Made by a program: the position numbers and the translations under genes
Shown: positions 1 to 12,900 of the stretch, piece after piece
Layout: every line of letters begins with the position of its first letter
Numbering within the stretch: the stretch's first letter is position 1
Assembly: GCA_964057225.1 (NCBI GenBank)
Contig: OZ059900.1
Location: 13,531,638-13,595,637 of the forward strand
DNA length: 64,000 bases
Direction: 5' to 3'
Origin: Auanema rhodensis
Lineage: Eukaryota; Nematoda; Chromadorea; Rhabditida; Rhabditidae
The notes under the pieces: generated by a model
Database searches by the model: none
What the model was told of the DNA's origin: nothing
Seen by the model: the letters and a program-made list of their open reading frames with translations, nothing else

Positions 1-281
1 ACGGCGATAGGCTAGAACAGTTCATAAGTTTCCTGAATAGATTTGGTTTAATTACCCAAGTTAGAGGTAGTATCTCAATCTAACCAGAGAACTTCTGAGT
101 TGGAAATACATTTTGGAAAGCACACCACGAGTGTGCAATATTGAAAACTGTCTGTCTTAGTATGATTATATAACACTACCGATGCTAAAGCAAAATGAAT
201 TTGAATATGAACATGACGCGTCTTTTACATTATAGTTTGACCGGATAAAGCTTTGTATAGCTTTGTACACTGATCACATAT
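1..281 (+). repeat. First full monomer (281-bp form) with its internal landmarks
   Basis: Reference unit for describing the array. The hairpin GCACACCACGAGTGTGC is at 120-136 (6-bp stem, 5-nt loop) and is followed at once by AATATTG. The 8-bp palindrome GACGCGTC is at 215-222. The two 10-bp subrepeats AGCTTTGTAT and AGCTTTGTAC are at 249-268, and TGATCA lies just after. The next unit (282-572) is the 291-bp form with three subrepeats. The unit is AT-rich, and I found no CENP-B-box-like motif in it. Confidence 0.95.
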
Positions 282-1144
282 ACGGCGATAGGCTAGAACA
301 GTTCATAAGTTTCCTGAATAGATTTGGTTTAATTACCCAAGTTAGAGGTAGTATCTCAATCTAACCAGAGAACTTCTGAGTTGGAAATACATTTTGGAAA
401 GCACACCACGAGTGTGCAATATTGAAAACTGTCTGTCTTAGTATGATTATATAACACTATAGATGCCAAAGCAAAATGAATTTGAATATGAACATGACGC
501 GTCTTTTACATTATAGTTTGACCGGATAAAGCTTTGTATAGCTTTGTATAGCTTTGTACACTGATCACATATACGGCGATAGGCTAGAACAGTTCATAAG
601 TTTCCTGAATAGATTTGGTTTAATTACCCAAGTTAGAGGTAGTATCTCAATCTAACCAGAGAACTTCTGAGTTGGAAATACATTTTGGAAAGCACACCAC
701 GAGTGTGCAATATTGAAAACTGTCTGTCTTAGTATGATTATATAACACTACCGATGCTAAAGCAAAATGAATTTGAATATGAACATGACGCGTCTTTTAC
801 ATTATAGTTTGACCGGATAAAGCTTTGTATAGCTTTGTACACTGATCACATATACGGCGATAGGCTAGAACAGTTCATAAGTTTCCTGAATAGATTTGGT
901 TTAATTACCCAAGTTAGAGGTAGTATCTCAATCTAACCAGAGAACTTCTGAGTTGGAAATACATTTTGGAAAGCACACCACGAGTGTGCAATATTGAAAA
1001 CTGTCTGTCTTAGTATGATTATATAACACTATAGATGCCAAAGCAAAATGAATTTGAATATGAACATGACGCGTCTTTTACATTATAGTTTGACCGGATA
1101 AAGCTTTGTATAGCATTGTATAGCTTTGTACACTGATCACATAT

Positions 1145-4034
1145 ACGGCGATAGGCTAGAACAGTTCATAAGTTTCCTGAATAGATTTGGTTTAATTACC
1201 CAAGTTAGAGGTAGTATCTCAATCTAACCAGAGAACTTCTGAGTTGGAAATACATTTTGGAAAGCACACCACGAGTGTGCAATATTGAAAACTGTCTGTC
1301 TTCGTATGATTATATGACACTATAGATGCCAAAGCAAAACGAATTTGAATATGAACATGACGCGTCTTTTACATTATAGTTTGACCGGATAAAGCTTTGT
1401 ATAGCTTTGTATAGCTTTGTACACTGATCACATATACGGCGATAGGCTAGAACAGTTCATAAGTTTCCTTAATAGATTTGGTTTAATTACCCAAGTTAGA
1501 GGTAGTATCTCAATCTAACCAGAGAACTTCTGAGTTGGAAATACATTTTGGAAAGCACACCACGAGTGTGCAATATTGAAAACTGTCTGTCTTAGTATGA
1601 TTATATAACACTACCGATGCTAAAGCAAAATGAATTTGAATATGAACATGACGCGTCTTTTACATTATAGTTTGACCGGATAAAGCTTTGTATAGCTTTG
1701 TATAGCTTTGTACACTGATCACATATACGGCGATAGGCTAGAACAGTTCATAAGTTTCCTGAATAGATTTGGTTTAATTACCCAAGTTAGAGGTAGTATC
1801 TCAATCTAACCAGAGAACTTCTGAGTTGGAAATACATTTTGGAAAGCACACCACGAGTGTGCAATATTGAAAACTGTCTGTCTTAGTATGATTATATAAC
1901 ACTATAGATGCCAAAGCAAAATGAATTTGAATATGAACATGACGCGTCTTTTACATTATAGTTTGACCGGATAAAGCTTTGTATAGCTTTGTACACTGAT
2001 CACATATACGGCGATAGGCTAGAACAGTTCATAAGTTTCCTGAATAGATTTGGTTTAATTACCCAAGTTAGAGGTAGTATCTCAATCTAACCAGAGAACT
2101 TCTGAGTTGGAAATACATTTTGGAAAGCACACCACGAGTGTGCAATATTGAAAACTGTCTGTCTTAGTATGATTATATAACACTATAGATGCCAAAGCAA
2201 AATGAATTTGAATATGAACATGACGCGTCTTTTACATTATAGTTTGACCGGATAAAGCTTTGTATAGCTTTGTATAGCTTTGTACACTGATCACATATAC
2301 GGCGATAGGCTAGAACAGTTCATAAGTTTCCTGAATAGATTTGGTTTAATTACCCAAGTTAGAGGTAGTATCTCAATCTAACCAGAGAACTTCTGAGTTG
2401 GAAATACATTTTGGAAAGCACACCACGAGTGTGCAATATTGAAAACTGTCTGTCTTAGTATGATTATATAACACTACCGATGCTAAAGCAAAATGAATTT
2501 GAATATGAACATGACGCGTCTTTTACATTATAGTTTGACCGGATAAAGCTTTGTATAGCTTTGTACACTGATCACATATACGGCGATAGGCTAGAACAGT
2601 TCATAAGTTTCCTGAATAGATTTGGTTTAATTACCCAAGTTAGAGGTAGTATCTCAATCTAACCAGAGAACTTCTGAGTTGGAAATACATTTTGGAAAGC
2701 ACACCACGAGTGTGCAATATTGAAAACTGTCTGTCTTAGTATGATTATATAACACTATAGATGCCAAAGCAAAATGAATTTGAATATGAACATGACGCGT
2801 CTTTTACATTATAGTTTGACCGGATAAAGCTTTGTATAGCATTGTATAGCTTTGTACACTGATCACATATACGGCGATAGGCTAGAACAGTTCATAAGTT
2901 TCCTGAATAGATTTGGTTTAATTACCCAAGTTAGAGGTAGTATCTCAATCTAACCAGAGAACTTCTGAGTTGGAAATACATTTTGGAAAGCACACCACGA
3001 GTGTGCAATATTGAAAACTGTCTGTCTTCGTATGATTATATGACACTATAGATGCCAAAGCAAAACAAATTTGAATATGAACATGACGCGTCTTGTACAT
3101 TATAGTTTGACCGGATAAAGCTTTGTATAGCTTTGTATAGCTTTGTACACTGATCACATATACGGCGATAGGCTAGAACAGTTCATAAGTTTCCTTAATA
3201 GATTTGGTTTAATTACCCAAGTTAGAGGTAGTATCTCAATCTAACCAGAGAACTTCTGAGTTGGAAATACATTTTGGAAAGCACACCACGAGTGTGCAAT
3301 ATTGAAAACTGTCTGTCTTAGTATGATTATATAACACTACCGATGCTAAAGCAAAATGAATTTGAATATGAACATGACGCGTCTTTTACATTATAGTTTG
3401 ACCGGATAAAGCTTTGTATAGCTTTGTATAGCTTTGTACACTGATCACATATACGGCGATAGGCTAGAACAGTTCATAAGTTTCCTGAATAGATTTGGTT
3501 TAATTACCCAAGTTAGAGGTAGTATCTCAATCTAACCAGAGAACTTCTGAGTTGGAAATACATTTTGGAAAGCACACCACGAGTGTGCAATATTGAAAAC
3601 TGTCTGTCTTAGTATGATTATATAACACTATAGATGCCAAAGCAAAATGAATTTGAATATGAACATGACGCGTCTTTTACATTATAGTTTGACCGGATAA
3701 AGCTTTGTATAGCTTTGTATAGCTTTGTACACTGATCACATATACGGCGATAGGCTAGAACAGTTCATAAGTTTCCTGAATAGATTTGGTTTAATTACCC
3801 AAGTTAGAGGTAGTATCTCAATCTAACCAGAGAACTTCTGAGTTGGAAATACATTTTGGAAAGCACACCACGAGTGTGCAATATTGAAAACTGTCTGTCT
3901 TAGTATGATTATATAACACTATAGATGCCAAAGCAAAATGAATTTGAATATGAACATGACGCGTCTTTTACATTATAGTTTGACCGGATAAAGCTTTGTA
4001 TAGCTTTGTATAGCTTTGTACACTGATCACATAT
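1145..4034 (+). repeat. Higher-order repeat of 10 monomers (2,890 bp), copy 1
   Basis: Ten consecutive monomers with a fixed order of classes and lengths: TTCG-type, CCTTAATAG-type, then 281, 291, 281 and 291 bp (the last with TAGCATTGTA in its subrepeat), a TTCG-type unit with CTTGTACATT, CCTTAATAG-type, and two more 291-bp units. The same order and lengths recur immediately at 4035-6924. Confidence 0.9.
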
Positions 4035-6924
4035 ACGGCGATAGGCTAGAACAGTTCATAAGTTTCCTGAATAGATTTGGTTTAATTACCCAAGTTAGAG
4101 GTAGTATCTCAATCTAACCAGAGAACTTCTGAGTTGGAAATACATTTTGGAAAGCACACCACGAGTGTGCAATATTGAAAACTGTCTGTCTTCGTATGAT
4201 TATATGACACTATAGATGCCAAAGCAAAACGAATTTGAATATGAACATGACGCGTCTTTTACATTATAGTTTGACCGGATAAAGCTTTGTATAGCTTTGT
4301 ATAGCTTTGTACACTGATCACATATACGGCGATAGGCTAGAACAGTTCATAAGTTTCCTTAATAGATTTGGTTTAATTACCCAAGTTAGAGGTAGTATCT
4401 CAATCTAACCAGAGAACTTCTGAGTTGGAAATACATTTTGGAAAGCACACCACGAGTGTGCAATATTGAAAACTGTCTGTCTTAGTATGATTATATAACA
4501 CTACCGATGCTAAAGCAAAATGAATTTGAATATGAACATGACGCGTCTTTTACATTATAGTTTGACCGGATAAAGCTTTGTATAGCTTTGTATAGCTTTG
4601 TACACTGATCACATATACGGCGATAGGCTAGAACAGTTCATAAGTTTCCTGAATAGATTTGGTTTAATTACCCAAGTTAGAGGTAGTATCTCAATCTAAC
4701 CAGAGAACTTCTGAGTTGGAAATACATTTTGGAAAGCACACCACGAGTGTGCAATATTGAAAACTGTCTGTCTTAGTATGATTATATAACACTATAGATG
4801 CCAAAGCAAAATGAATTTGAATATGAACATGACGCGTCTTTTACATTATAGTTTGACCGGATAAAGCTTTGTATAGCTTTGTACACTGATCACATATACG
4901 GCGATAGGCTAGAACAGTTCATAAGTTTCCTGAATAGATTTGGTTTAATTACCCAAGTTAGAGGTAGTATCTCAATCTAACCAGAGAACTTCTGAGTTGG
5001 AAATACATTTTGGAAAGCACACCACGAGTGTGCAATATTGAAAACTGTCTGTCTTAGTATGATTATATAACACTATAGATGCCAAAGCAAAATGAATTTG
5101 AATATGAACATGACGCGTCTTTTACATTATAGTTTGACCGGATAAAGCTTTGTATAGCTTTGTATAGCTTTGTACACTGATCACATATACGGCGATAGGC
5201 TAGAACAGTTCATAAGTTTCCTGAATAGATTTGGTTTAATTACCCAAGTTAGAGGTAGTATCTCAATCTAACCAGAGAACTTCTGAGTTGGAAATACATT
5301 TTGGAAAGCACACCACGAGTGTGCAATATTGAAAACTGTCTGTCTTAGTATGATTATATAACACTACCGATGCTAAAGCAAAATGAATTTGAATATGAAC
5401 ATGACGCGTCTTTTACATTATAGTTTGACCGGATAAAGCTTTGTATAGCTTTGTACACTGATCACATATACGGCGATAGGCTAGAACAGTTCATAAGTTT
5501 CCTGAATAGATTTGGTTTAATTACCCAAGTTAGAGGTAGTATCTCAATCTAACCAGAGAACTTCTGAGTTGGAAATACATTTTGGAAAGCACACCACGAG
5601 TGTGCAATATTGAAAACTGTCTGTCTTAGTATGATTATATAACACTATAGATGCCAAAGCAAAATGAATTTGAATATGAACATGACGCGTCTTTTACATT
5701 ATAGTTTGACCGGATAAAGCTTTGTATAGCATTGTATAGCTTTGTACACTGATCACATATACGGCGATAGGCTAGAACAGTTCATAAGTTTCCTGAATAG
5801 ATTTGGTTTAATTACCCAAGTTAGAGGTAGTATCTCAATCTAACCAGAGAACTTCTGAGTTGGAAATACATTTTGGAAAGCACACCACGAGTGTGCAATA
5901 TTGAAAACTGTCTGTCTTCGTATGATTATATGACACTATAGATGCCAAAGCAAAACAAATTTGAATATGAACATGACGCGTCTTGTACATTATAGTTTGA
6001 CCGGATAAAGCTTTGTATAGCTTTGTATAGCTTTGTACACTGATCACATATACGGCGATAGGCTAGAACAGTTCATAAGTTTCCTTAATAGATTTGGTTT
6101 AATTACCCAAGTTAGAGGTAGTATCTCAATCTAACCAGAGAACTTCTGAGTTGGAAATACATTTTGGAAAGCACACCACGAGTGTGCAATATTGAAAACT
6201 GTCTGTCTTAGTATGATTATATAACACTACCGATGCTAAAGCAAAATGAATTTGAATATGAACATGACGCGTCTTTTACATTATAGTTTGACCGGATAAA
6301 GCTTTGTATAGCTTTGTATAGCTTTGTACACTGATCACATATACGGCGATAGGCTAGAACAGTTCATAAGTTTCCTGAATAGATTTGGTTTAATTACCCA
6401 AGTTAGAGGTAGTATCTCAATCTAACCAGAGAACTTCTGAGTTGGAAATACATTTTGGAAAGCACACCACGAGTGTGCAATATTGAAAACTGTCTGTCTT
6501 AGTATGATTATATAACACTATAGATGCCAAAGCAAAATGAATTTGAATATGAACATGACGCGTCTTTTACATTATAGTTTGACCGGATAAAGCTTTGTAT
6601 AGCTTTGTATAGCTTTGTACACTGATCACATATACGGCGATAGGCTAGAACAGTTCATAAGTTTCCTGAATAGATTTGGTTTAATTACCCAAGTTAGAGG
6701 TAGTATCTCAATCTACCCAGAGAACTTCTGAGTTGGAAATACATTTTGGAAAGCACACCACGAGTGTGCAATATTGAAAACTGTCTGTCTTAGTATGATT
6801 ATATAACACTATAGATGCCAAAGCAAAATGAATTTGAATATGAACATGACGCGTCTTTTACATTATAGTTTGACCGGATAAAGCTTTGTATAGCTTTGTA
6901 TAGCTTTGTACACTGATCACATAT
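4035..6924 (+). repeat. Higher-order repeat of 10 monomers (2,890 bp), copy 2
   Basis: Tandem copy of 1145-4034 with the same monomer order, the same two 281-bp units and the same private variants, including CTTGTACATT in the seventh monomer. The only difference I noticed by eye is the C at 6716 (CTACCCAG), where the partner site 3826 has A. Near-identity over 2.9 kb points to a recent duplication, or to an assembly or gene-conversion effect. Confidence 0.88.
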
Positions 6925-9900
6925 ACGGCGATAGGCTAGAACAGTTCATAAGTTTCCTGAATAGATTTGGTTTAATTACCCAAGTTAGAGGTAGTATCTC
7001 AATCTAACCAGAGAACTTCTGAGTTGGAAATACATTTTGGAAAGCACACCACGAGTGTGCAATATTGAAAACTGTCTGTCTTAGTATGATTATATAACAC
7101 TATAGATGCCAAAGCAAAATGAATTTGAATATGAACATGACGCGTCTTTTACATTATAGTTTGACCGGATAAAGCTTTGTATAGCTTTGTATAGCTTTGT
7201 ACACTGATCACATATACGGCGATAGGCTAGAACAGTTCATAAGTTTCCTGAATAGATTTGGTTTAATTACCCAAGTTAGAGGTAGTATCTCAATCTAACC
7301 AGAGAACTTCTGAGTTGGAAATACATTTTGGAAAGCACACCACGAGTGTGCAATATTGAAAACTGTCTGTCTTAGTATGATTATATAACACTATAGATGC
7401 CAAAGCAAAATGAATTTGAATATGAACATGACGCGTCTTTTACATTATAGTTTGACCGGATAAAGCTTTGTATAGCTTTGTATAGCTTTGTACACTGATC
7501 ACATATACGGCGATAGGCTAGAACAGTTCATAAGTTTCCTGAATAGATTTGGTTTAATTACCCAAGTTAGAGGTAGTATCTCAATCTAACCAGAGAACTT
7601 CTGAGTTGGAAATACATTTTGGAAAGCACACCACGAGTGTGCAATATTGAAAACTGTCTGTCTTAGTATGATTATATAACACTACCGATGCTAAAGCAAA
7701 ATGAATTTGAATAGGAAAATGACGCGTCTTTTACATTATAGTTTGACCGGATAAAGCTTTGTATAGCTTTGTATAGCTTTGTACACTGATCACATATACG
7801 GCGATAGGCTAGAACAGTTCATAAGTTTCCTGAATAGATTTGGTTTAATTACCCAAGTTAGAGGTAGTATCTCAATCTAACCAGAGAACTTCTGAGTTGG
7901 AAATACATTTTGGAAAGCACACCACGAGTGTGCAATATTGAAAACTGTCTGTCTTAGTATGATTATATAACACTACCGATGCTAAAGCAAAATGAATTTG
8001 AATATGAACATGACGCGTCTTTTACATTATAGTTTGACCGGATAAAGCTTTGTATAGCTTTGTACACTGATCACATATACGGCGATAGGCTAGAACAGTT
8101 CATAAGTTTCCTGAATAGATTTGGTTTAATTACCCAAGTTAGAGGTAGTATCTCAATCTAACCAGAGAACTTCTGAGTTGGAAATACATTTTGGAAAGCA
8201 CACCACGAGTGTGCAATATTGAAAACTGTCTGTCTTAGTATGATTATATAACACTATAGATGCCAAAGCAAAATGAATTTGAATATGAACATGACGCGTC
8301 TTTTACATTATAGTTTGACCGGATAAAGCTTTGTATAGCTTTGTATAGCTTTGTACACTGATCACATATACGGCGATAGGCTAGAACAGTTCATAAGTTT
8401 CCTGAATAGATTTGGTTTAATTACCCAAGTTAGAGGTAGTATCTCAATCTAACCAGAGAACTTCTGAGTTGGAAATACATTTTGGAAAGCACACCACGAG
8501 TGTGCAATATTGAAAACTGTCTGTCTTAGTATGATTATATAACACTACCGATGCTAAAGCAAAATGAATTTGAATATGAACATGACGCGTCTTTTACATT
8601 ATAGTTTGACCGGATAAAGCTTTGTATAGCTTTGTACACTGATCACATATACGGCGATAGGCTAGAACAGTTTATAAGTTTCCTGAATAGATTTGGTTTA
8701 ATTACCCAAGTTAGAGGTAGTATCTCAATCTAACCAGAGAACTTCTGAGTTGGAAATACATTTTGGAAAGCACACCACGAGTGTGCAATATTGAAAACTG
8801 TCTGTCTTAGTATGATTATATAACACTATAGATGCCAAAGCAAAATGAATTTGAATATGAACATGACGCGTCTTTTACATTATAGTTTGACCGGATAAAG
8901 CTTTGTATAGCTTTGTATAGCTTTGTACACTGATCACATATACGGCGATAGGCTAGAACAGTTTATAAGTTTCCTGAATAGATTTGGTTTAATTACCCAA
9001 GTTAGAGGTAGTATCTCAATCTAACCAGAGAACTTCTGAGTTGGAAATACATTTTGGAAAGCACACCACGAGTGTGCAATATTGAAAACTGTCTGTCTTA
9101 GTATGATTATATAACACTACCGATGCTAAAGCAAAATGAATTCGAATATGAACATGACGCGTCTTTTACATTATAGTTTGACCGGATAAAGCTTTGTATA
9201 GCTTTGTATAGCTTTGTACACTGATCACATATACGGCGATAGGCTAGAACAGTTCATAAGTTTCCTGAATAGATTTGGTTTAATTACCCAAGTTAGAGGT
9301 AGTATCTCAATCTAACCAGAGAACTTCTGAGTTGGAAATACATTTTTGAAAGCACACCACGAGTGTGCAATATTGAAAACTGTCTGTCTTAGTATGATTA
9401 TATAACACTACCGATGCTAAAGCAAAATGAATTTGAATATGAACATGACGCGTCTTTTACATTATAGTTTGACCGGATAAAGCTTTGTATAGCTTTGTAT
9501 AGCTTTGTACACTGATCACATATACGGCGATAGGCTAGAACAGTTCATAAGTTTCCTGAATAGATTTGGTTTAATTACCCAAGTTAGAGGTAGTATCTCA
9601 ATCTAACCAGAGAACTTCTGAGTTGGAAATACATTTTGGAAAGCACACCACGAGTGTGCAATATTGAAAACTGTCTGTCTTAGTATGATTATATAACACT
9701 ACCGATGCTAAAGCAAAATGAATTTGAATATGAACATGACGCGTCTTTTACATTATAGTTTGACCGGATAAAGCTTTGTATAGCTTTGTACACTGATCAC
9801 ATATACGGCGATAGGCTAGAACAGTTCATAAGTTTCCTGAATAGATTTGGTTTAATTACCCAAGTTAGAGGTAGTATCTCAATCTAACCAGAGAACTTCT

Positions 9901-12900
9901 GAGTTGGAAATACATTTTGGAAAGCACACCACGAGTGTGCAATATTGAAAACTGTCTGTCTTCGTATGATTATATGACACTATAGATGCCAAAGCAAAAC
10001 AAATTTGAATATGAACATGACGCGTCTTTCACATTATAGTTTGACCGGATAAAGCTTTGTATAGCTTTGTATAGCTTTGTACACTGATCACATATACGGC
10101 GATAGGCTAGAACAGTTCATAAGTTTCCTGAATAGATTTGGTTTAATTACCCAAGTTAGAGGTAGTATCTCAATCTAACCAGAGAACTTCTGAGTTGGAA
10201 ATACATTTTGGAAAGCACACCACGAGTGTGCAATATTGAAAACTGTCTGTCTTAGTATGATTATATAACACTATAGATGCCAAAGCAAAATGAATTTGAA
10301 TATGAACATGACGCGTCTTTTACATTATAGTTTGACCGGATAAAGCTTTGTATAGCTTTGTATAGCTTTGTACACTGATCACATATACGGCGATAGGCTA
10401 GAACAGTTCATAAGTTTCCTGAATAGATTTGGTTTAATTACCCAAGTTAGAGGTAGTATCTCAATCTAACCAGAGAACTTCTGAGTTGGAAATACATTTT
10501 GGAAAGCACACCACGAGTGTGCAATATTGAAAACTGTCTGTCTTAGTATGATTATATAACACTATAGATGCCAAAGCAAAATGAATTTGAATATGAACAT
10601 GACGCGTCTTTTACATTATAGTTTGACCGGATAAAGCTTTGTATAGCTTTGTATAGCTTTGTACACTGATCACATATACGGCGATAGGCTAGAACAGTTC
10701 ATAAGTTTCCTGAATAGATTTGGTTTAATTACCCAAGTTAGAGGTAGTATCTCAATCTAACCAGAGAACTTCTGAGTTGGAAATACATTTTGGAAAGCAC
10801 ACCACGAGTGTGCAATATTGAAAACTGTCTGTCTTAGTATGATTATATAACACTACCGATGCTAAAGCAAAATGAATTTGAATATGAACATGACGCGTCT
10901 TTTACATTATAGTTTGACCGGATAAAGCTTTGTATAGCTTTGTACACTGATCACATATACGGCGATAGGCTAGAACAGTTCATAAGTTTCCTGAATAGAT
11001 TTGGTTTAATTACCCAAGTTAGAGGTAGTATCTCAATCTAACCAGAGAACTTCTGAGTTGGAAATACATTTTGGAAAGCACACCACGAGTGTGCAATATT
11101 GAAAACTGTCTGTCTTAGTATGATTATATAACACTATAGATGCCAAAGCAAAATGAATTTGAATATGAACATGACGCGTCTTTTACATTATAGTTTGACC
11201 GGATAAAGCTTTGTATAGCATTGTATAGCTTTGTACACTGATCACATATACGGCGATAGGCTAGAACAGTTCATAAGTTTCCTGAATAGATTTGGTTTAA
11301 TTACCCAAGTTAGAGGTAGTATCTCAATCTAACCAGAGAACTTCTGAGTTGGAAATACATTTTGAAAAGCACACCACGAGTGTGCAATATTGAAAACTGT
11401 CTGTCTTAGTATGATTATATAACACTACCGATGCTAAAGCAAAATGAATTTGAATATGAACATGACGCGTCTTTTACATTATAGTTTGACCGGATAAAGC
11501 TTTGTATAGCTTTGTATAGCTTTGTACACTGATCACATATACGGCGATAGGCTAGAACAGTTCATAAGTTTCCTGAATAGATTTGGTTTAATTACCCAAG
11601 TTAGAGGTAGTATCTCAATCTAACCAGAGAACTTCTGAGTTGGAAATACATTTTGGAAAGCACACCACGAGTGTGCAATATTGAAAACTGTCTGTCTTAG
11701 TATGATTATATAACACTACCGATGCTAAAGCAAAATGAATTTGAATATGAACATGACGCGTCTTTTACATTATAGTTTGACCGGATAAAGCTTTGTATAG
11801 CTTTGTATAGCTTTGTACACTGATCACATATACGGCGATAGGCTAGAACAGTTCATAAGTTTCCTTAATAGATTTGGTTTAATTACCCAAGTTAGAGGTA
11901 GTATCTCAATCTAACCAGAGAACTTCTGAGTTGGAAATACATTTTGGAAAGCACACCACGAGTGTGCAATATTGAAAACTGTCTGTCTTAGTATGATTAT
12001 ATAACACTACCGATGCTAAAGCAAAATGAATTTGAATATGAACATGACGCGTCTTTTACATTATAGTTTGACCGGATAAAGCTTTGTATAGCTTTGTATA
12101 GCTTTGTACACTGATCACATATACGGCGATAGGCTAGAACAGTTCATAAGTTTCCTGAATAGATTTGGTTTAATTACCCAAGTTAGAGGTAGTATCTCAA
12201 TCTAACCAGAGAACTTCTGAGTTGGAAATACATTTTGGAAAGCACACCACGAGTGTGCAATATTGAAAACTGTCTGTCTTAGTATGATTATATAACACTA
12301 TAGATGCCAAAGCAAAATGAATTTGAATATGAACATGACGCGTCTTTTACATTATAGTTTGACCGGATAAAGCTTTGTATAGCTTTGTATAGCTTTGTAC
12401 ACTGATCACATATACGGCGATAGGCTAGAACAGTTCATAAGTTTCCTGAATAGATTTGGTTTAATTACCCAAGTTAGAGGTAGTATCTCAATCTAACCAG
12501 AGAACTTCTGAGTTGGAAATACATTTTGGAAAGCACACCACGAGTGTGCAATATTGAAAACTGTCTGTCTTAGTATGATTATATAACACTATAGATGCCA
12601 AAGCAAAATGAATTTGAATATGAACATGACGCGTCTTTTACATTATAGTTTGACCGGATAAAGCTTTGTATAGCTTTGTATAGCTTTGTACACTGATCAC
12701 ATATACGGCGATAGGCTAGAACAGTTCATAAGTTTCCTGAATAGATTTGGTTTAATTACCCAAGTTAGAGGTAGTATCTCAATCTAACCAGAGAACTTCT
12801 GAGTTGGAAATACATTTTGGAAAGCACACCACGAGTGTGCAATATTGAAAACTGTCTGTCTTAGTATGATTATATAACACTATAGATGCCAAAGCAAAAT

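Noticed and set aside
120-136. Helitron 3' end in each satellite monomer
   Set aside because: The hairpin position is suggestive, but the expected CTRR terminus after the hairpin is absent (the sequence reads AATATTGAAAACTGT), so no family is assigned.
2945-3157. 70-codon minus-strand open frame in the satellite, identical at 5835-6047
   Set aside because: It opens only in two copies of one rare monomer variant that belong to the same 2,890-bp duplication, and it is closed in other monomers. It is a by-product of the repeat.
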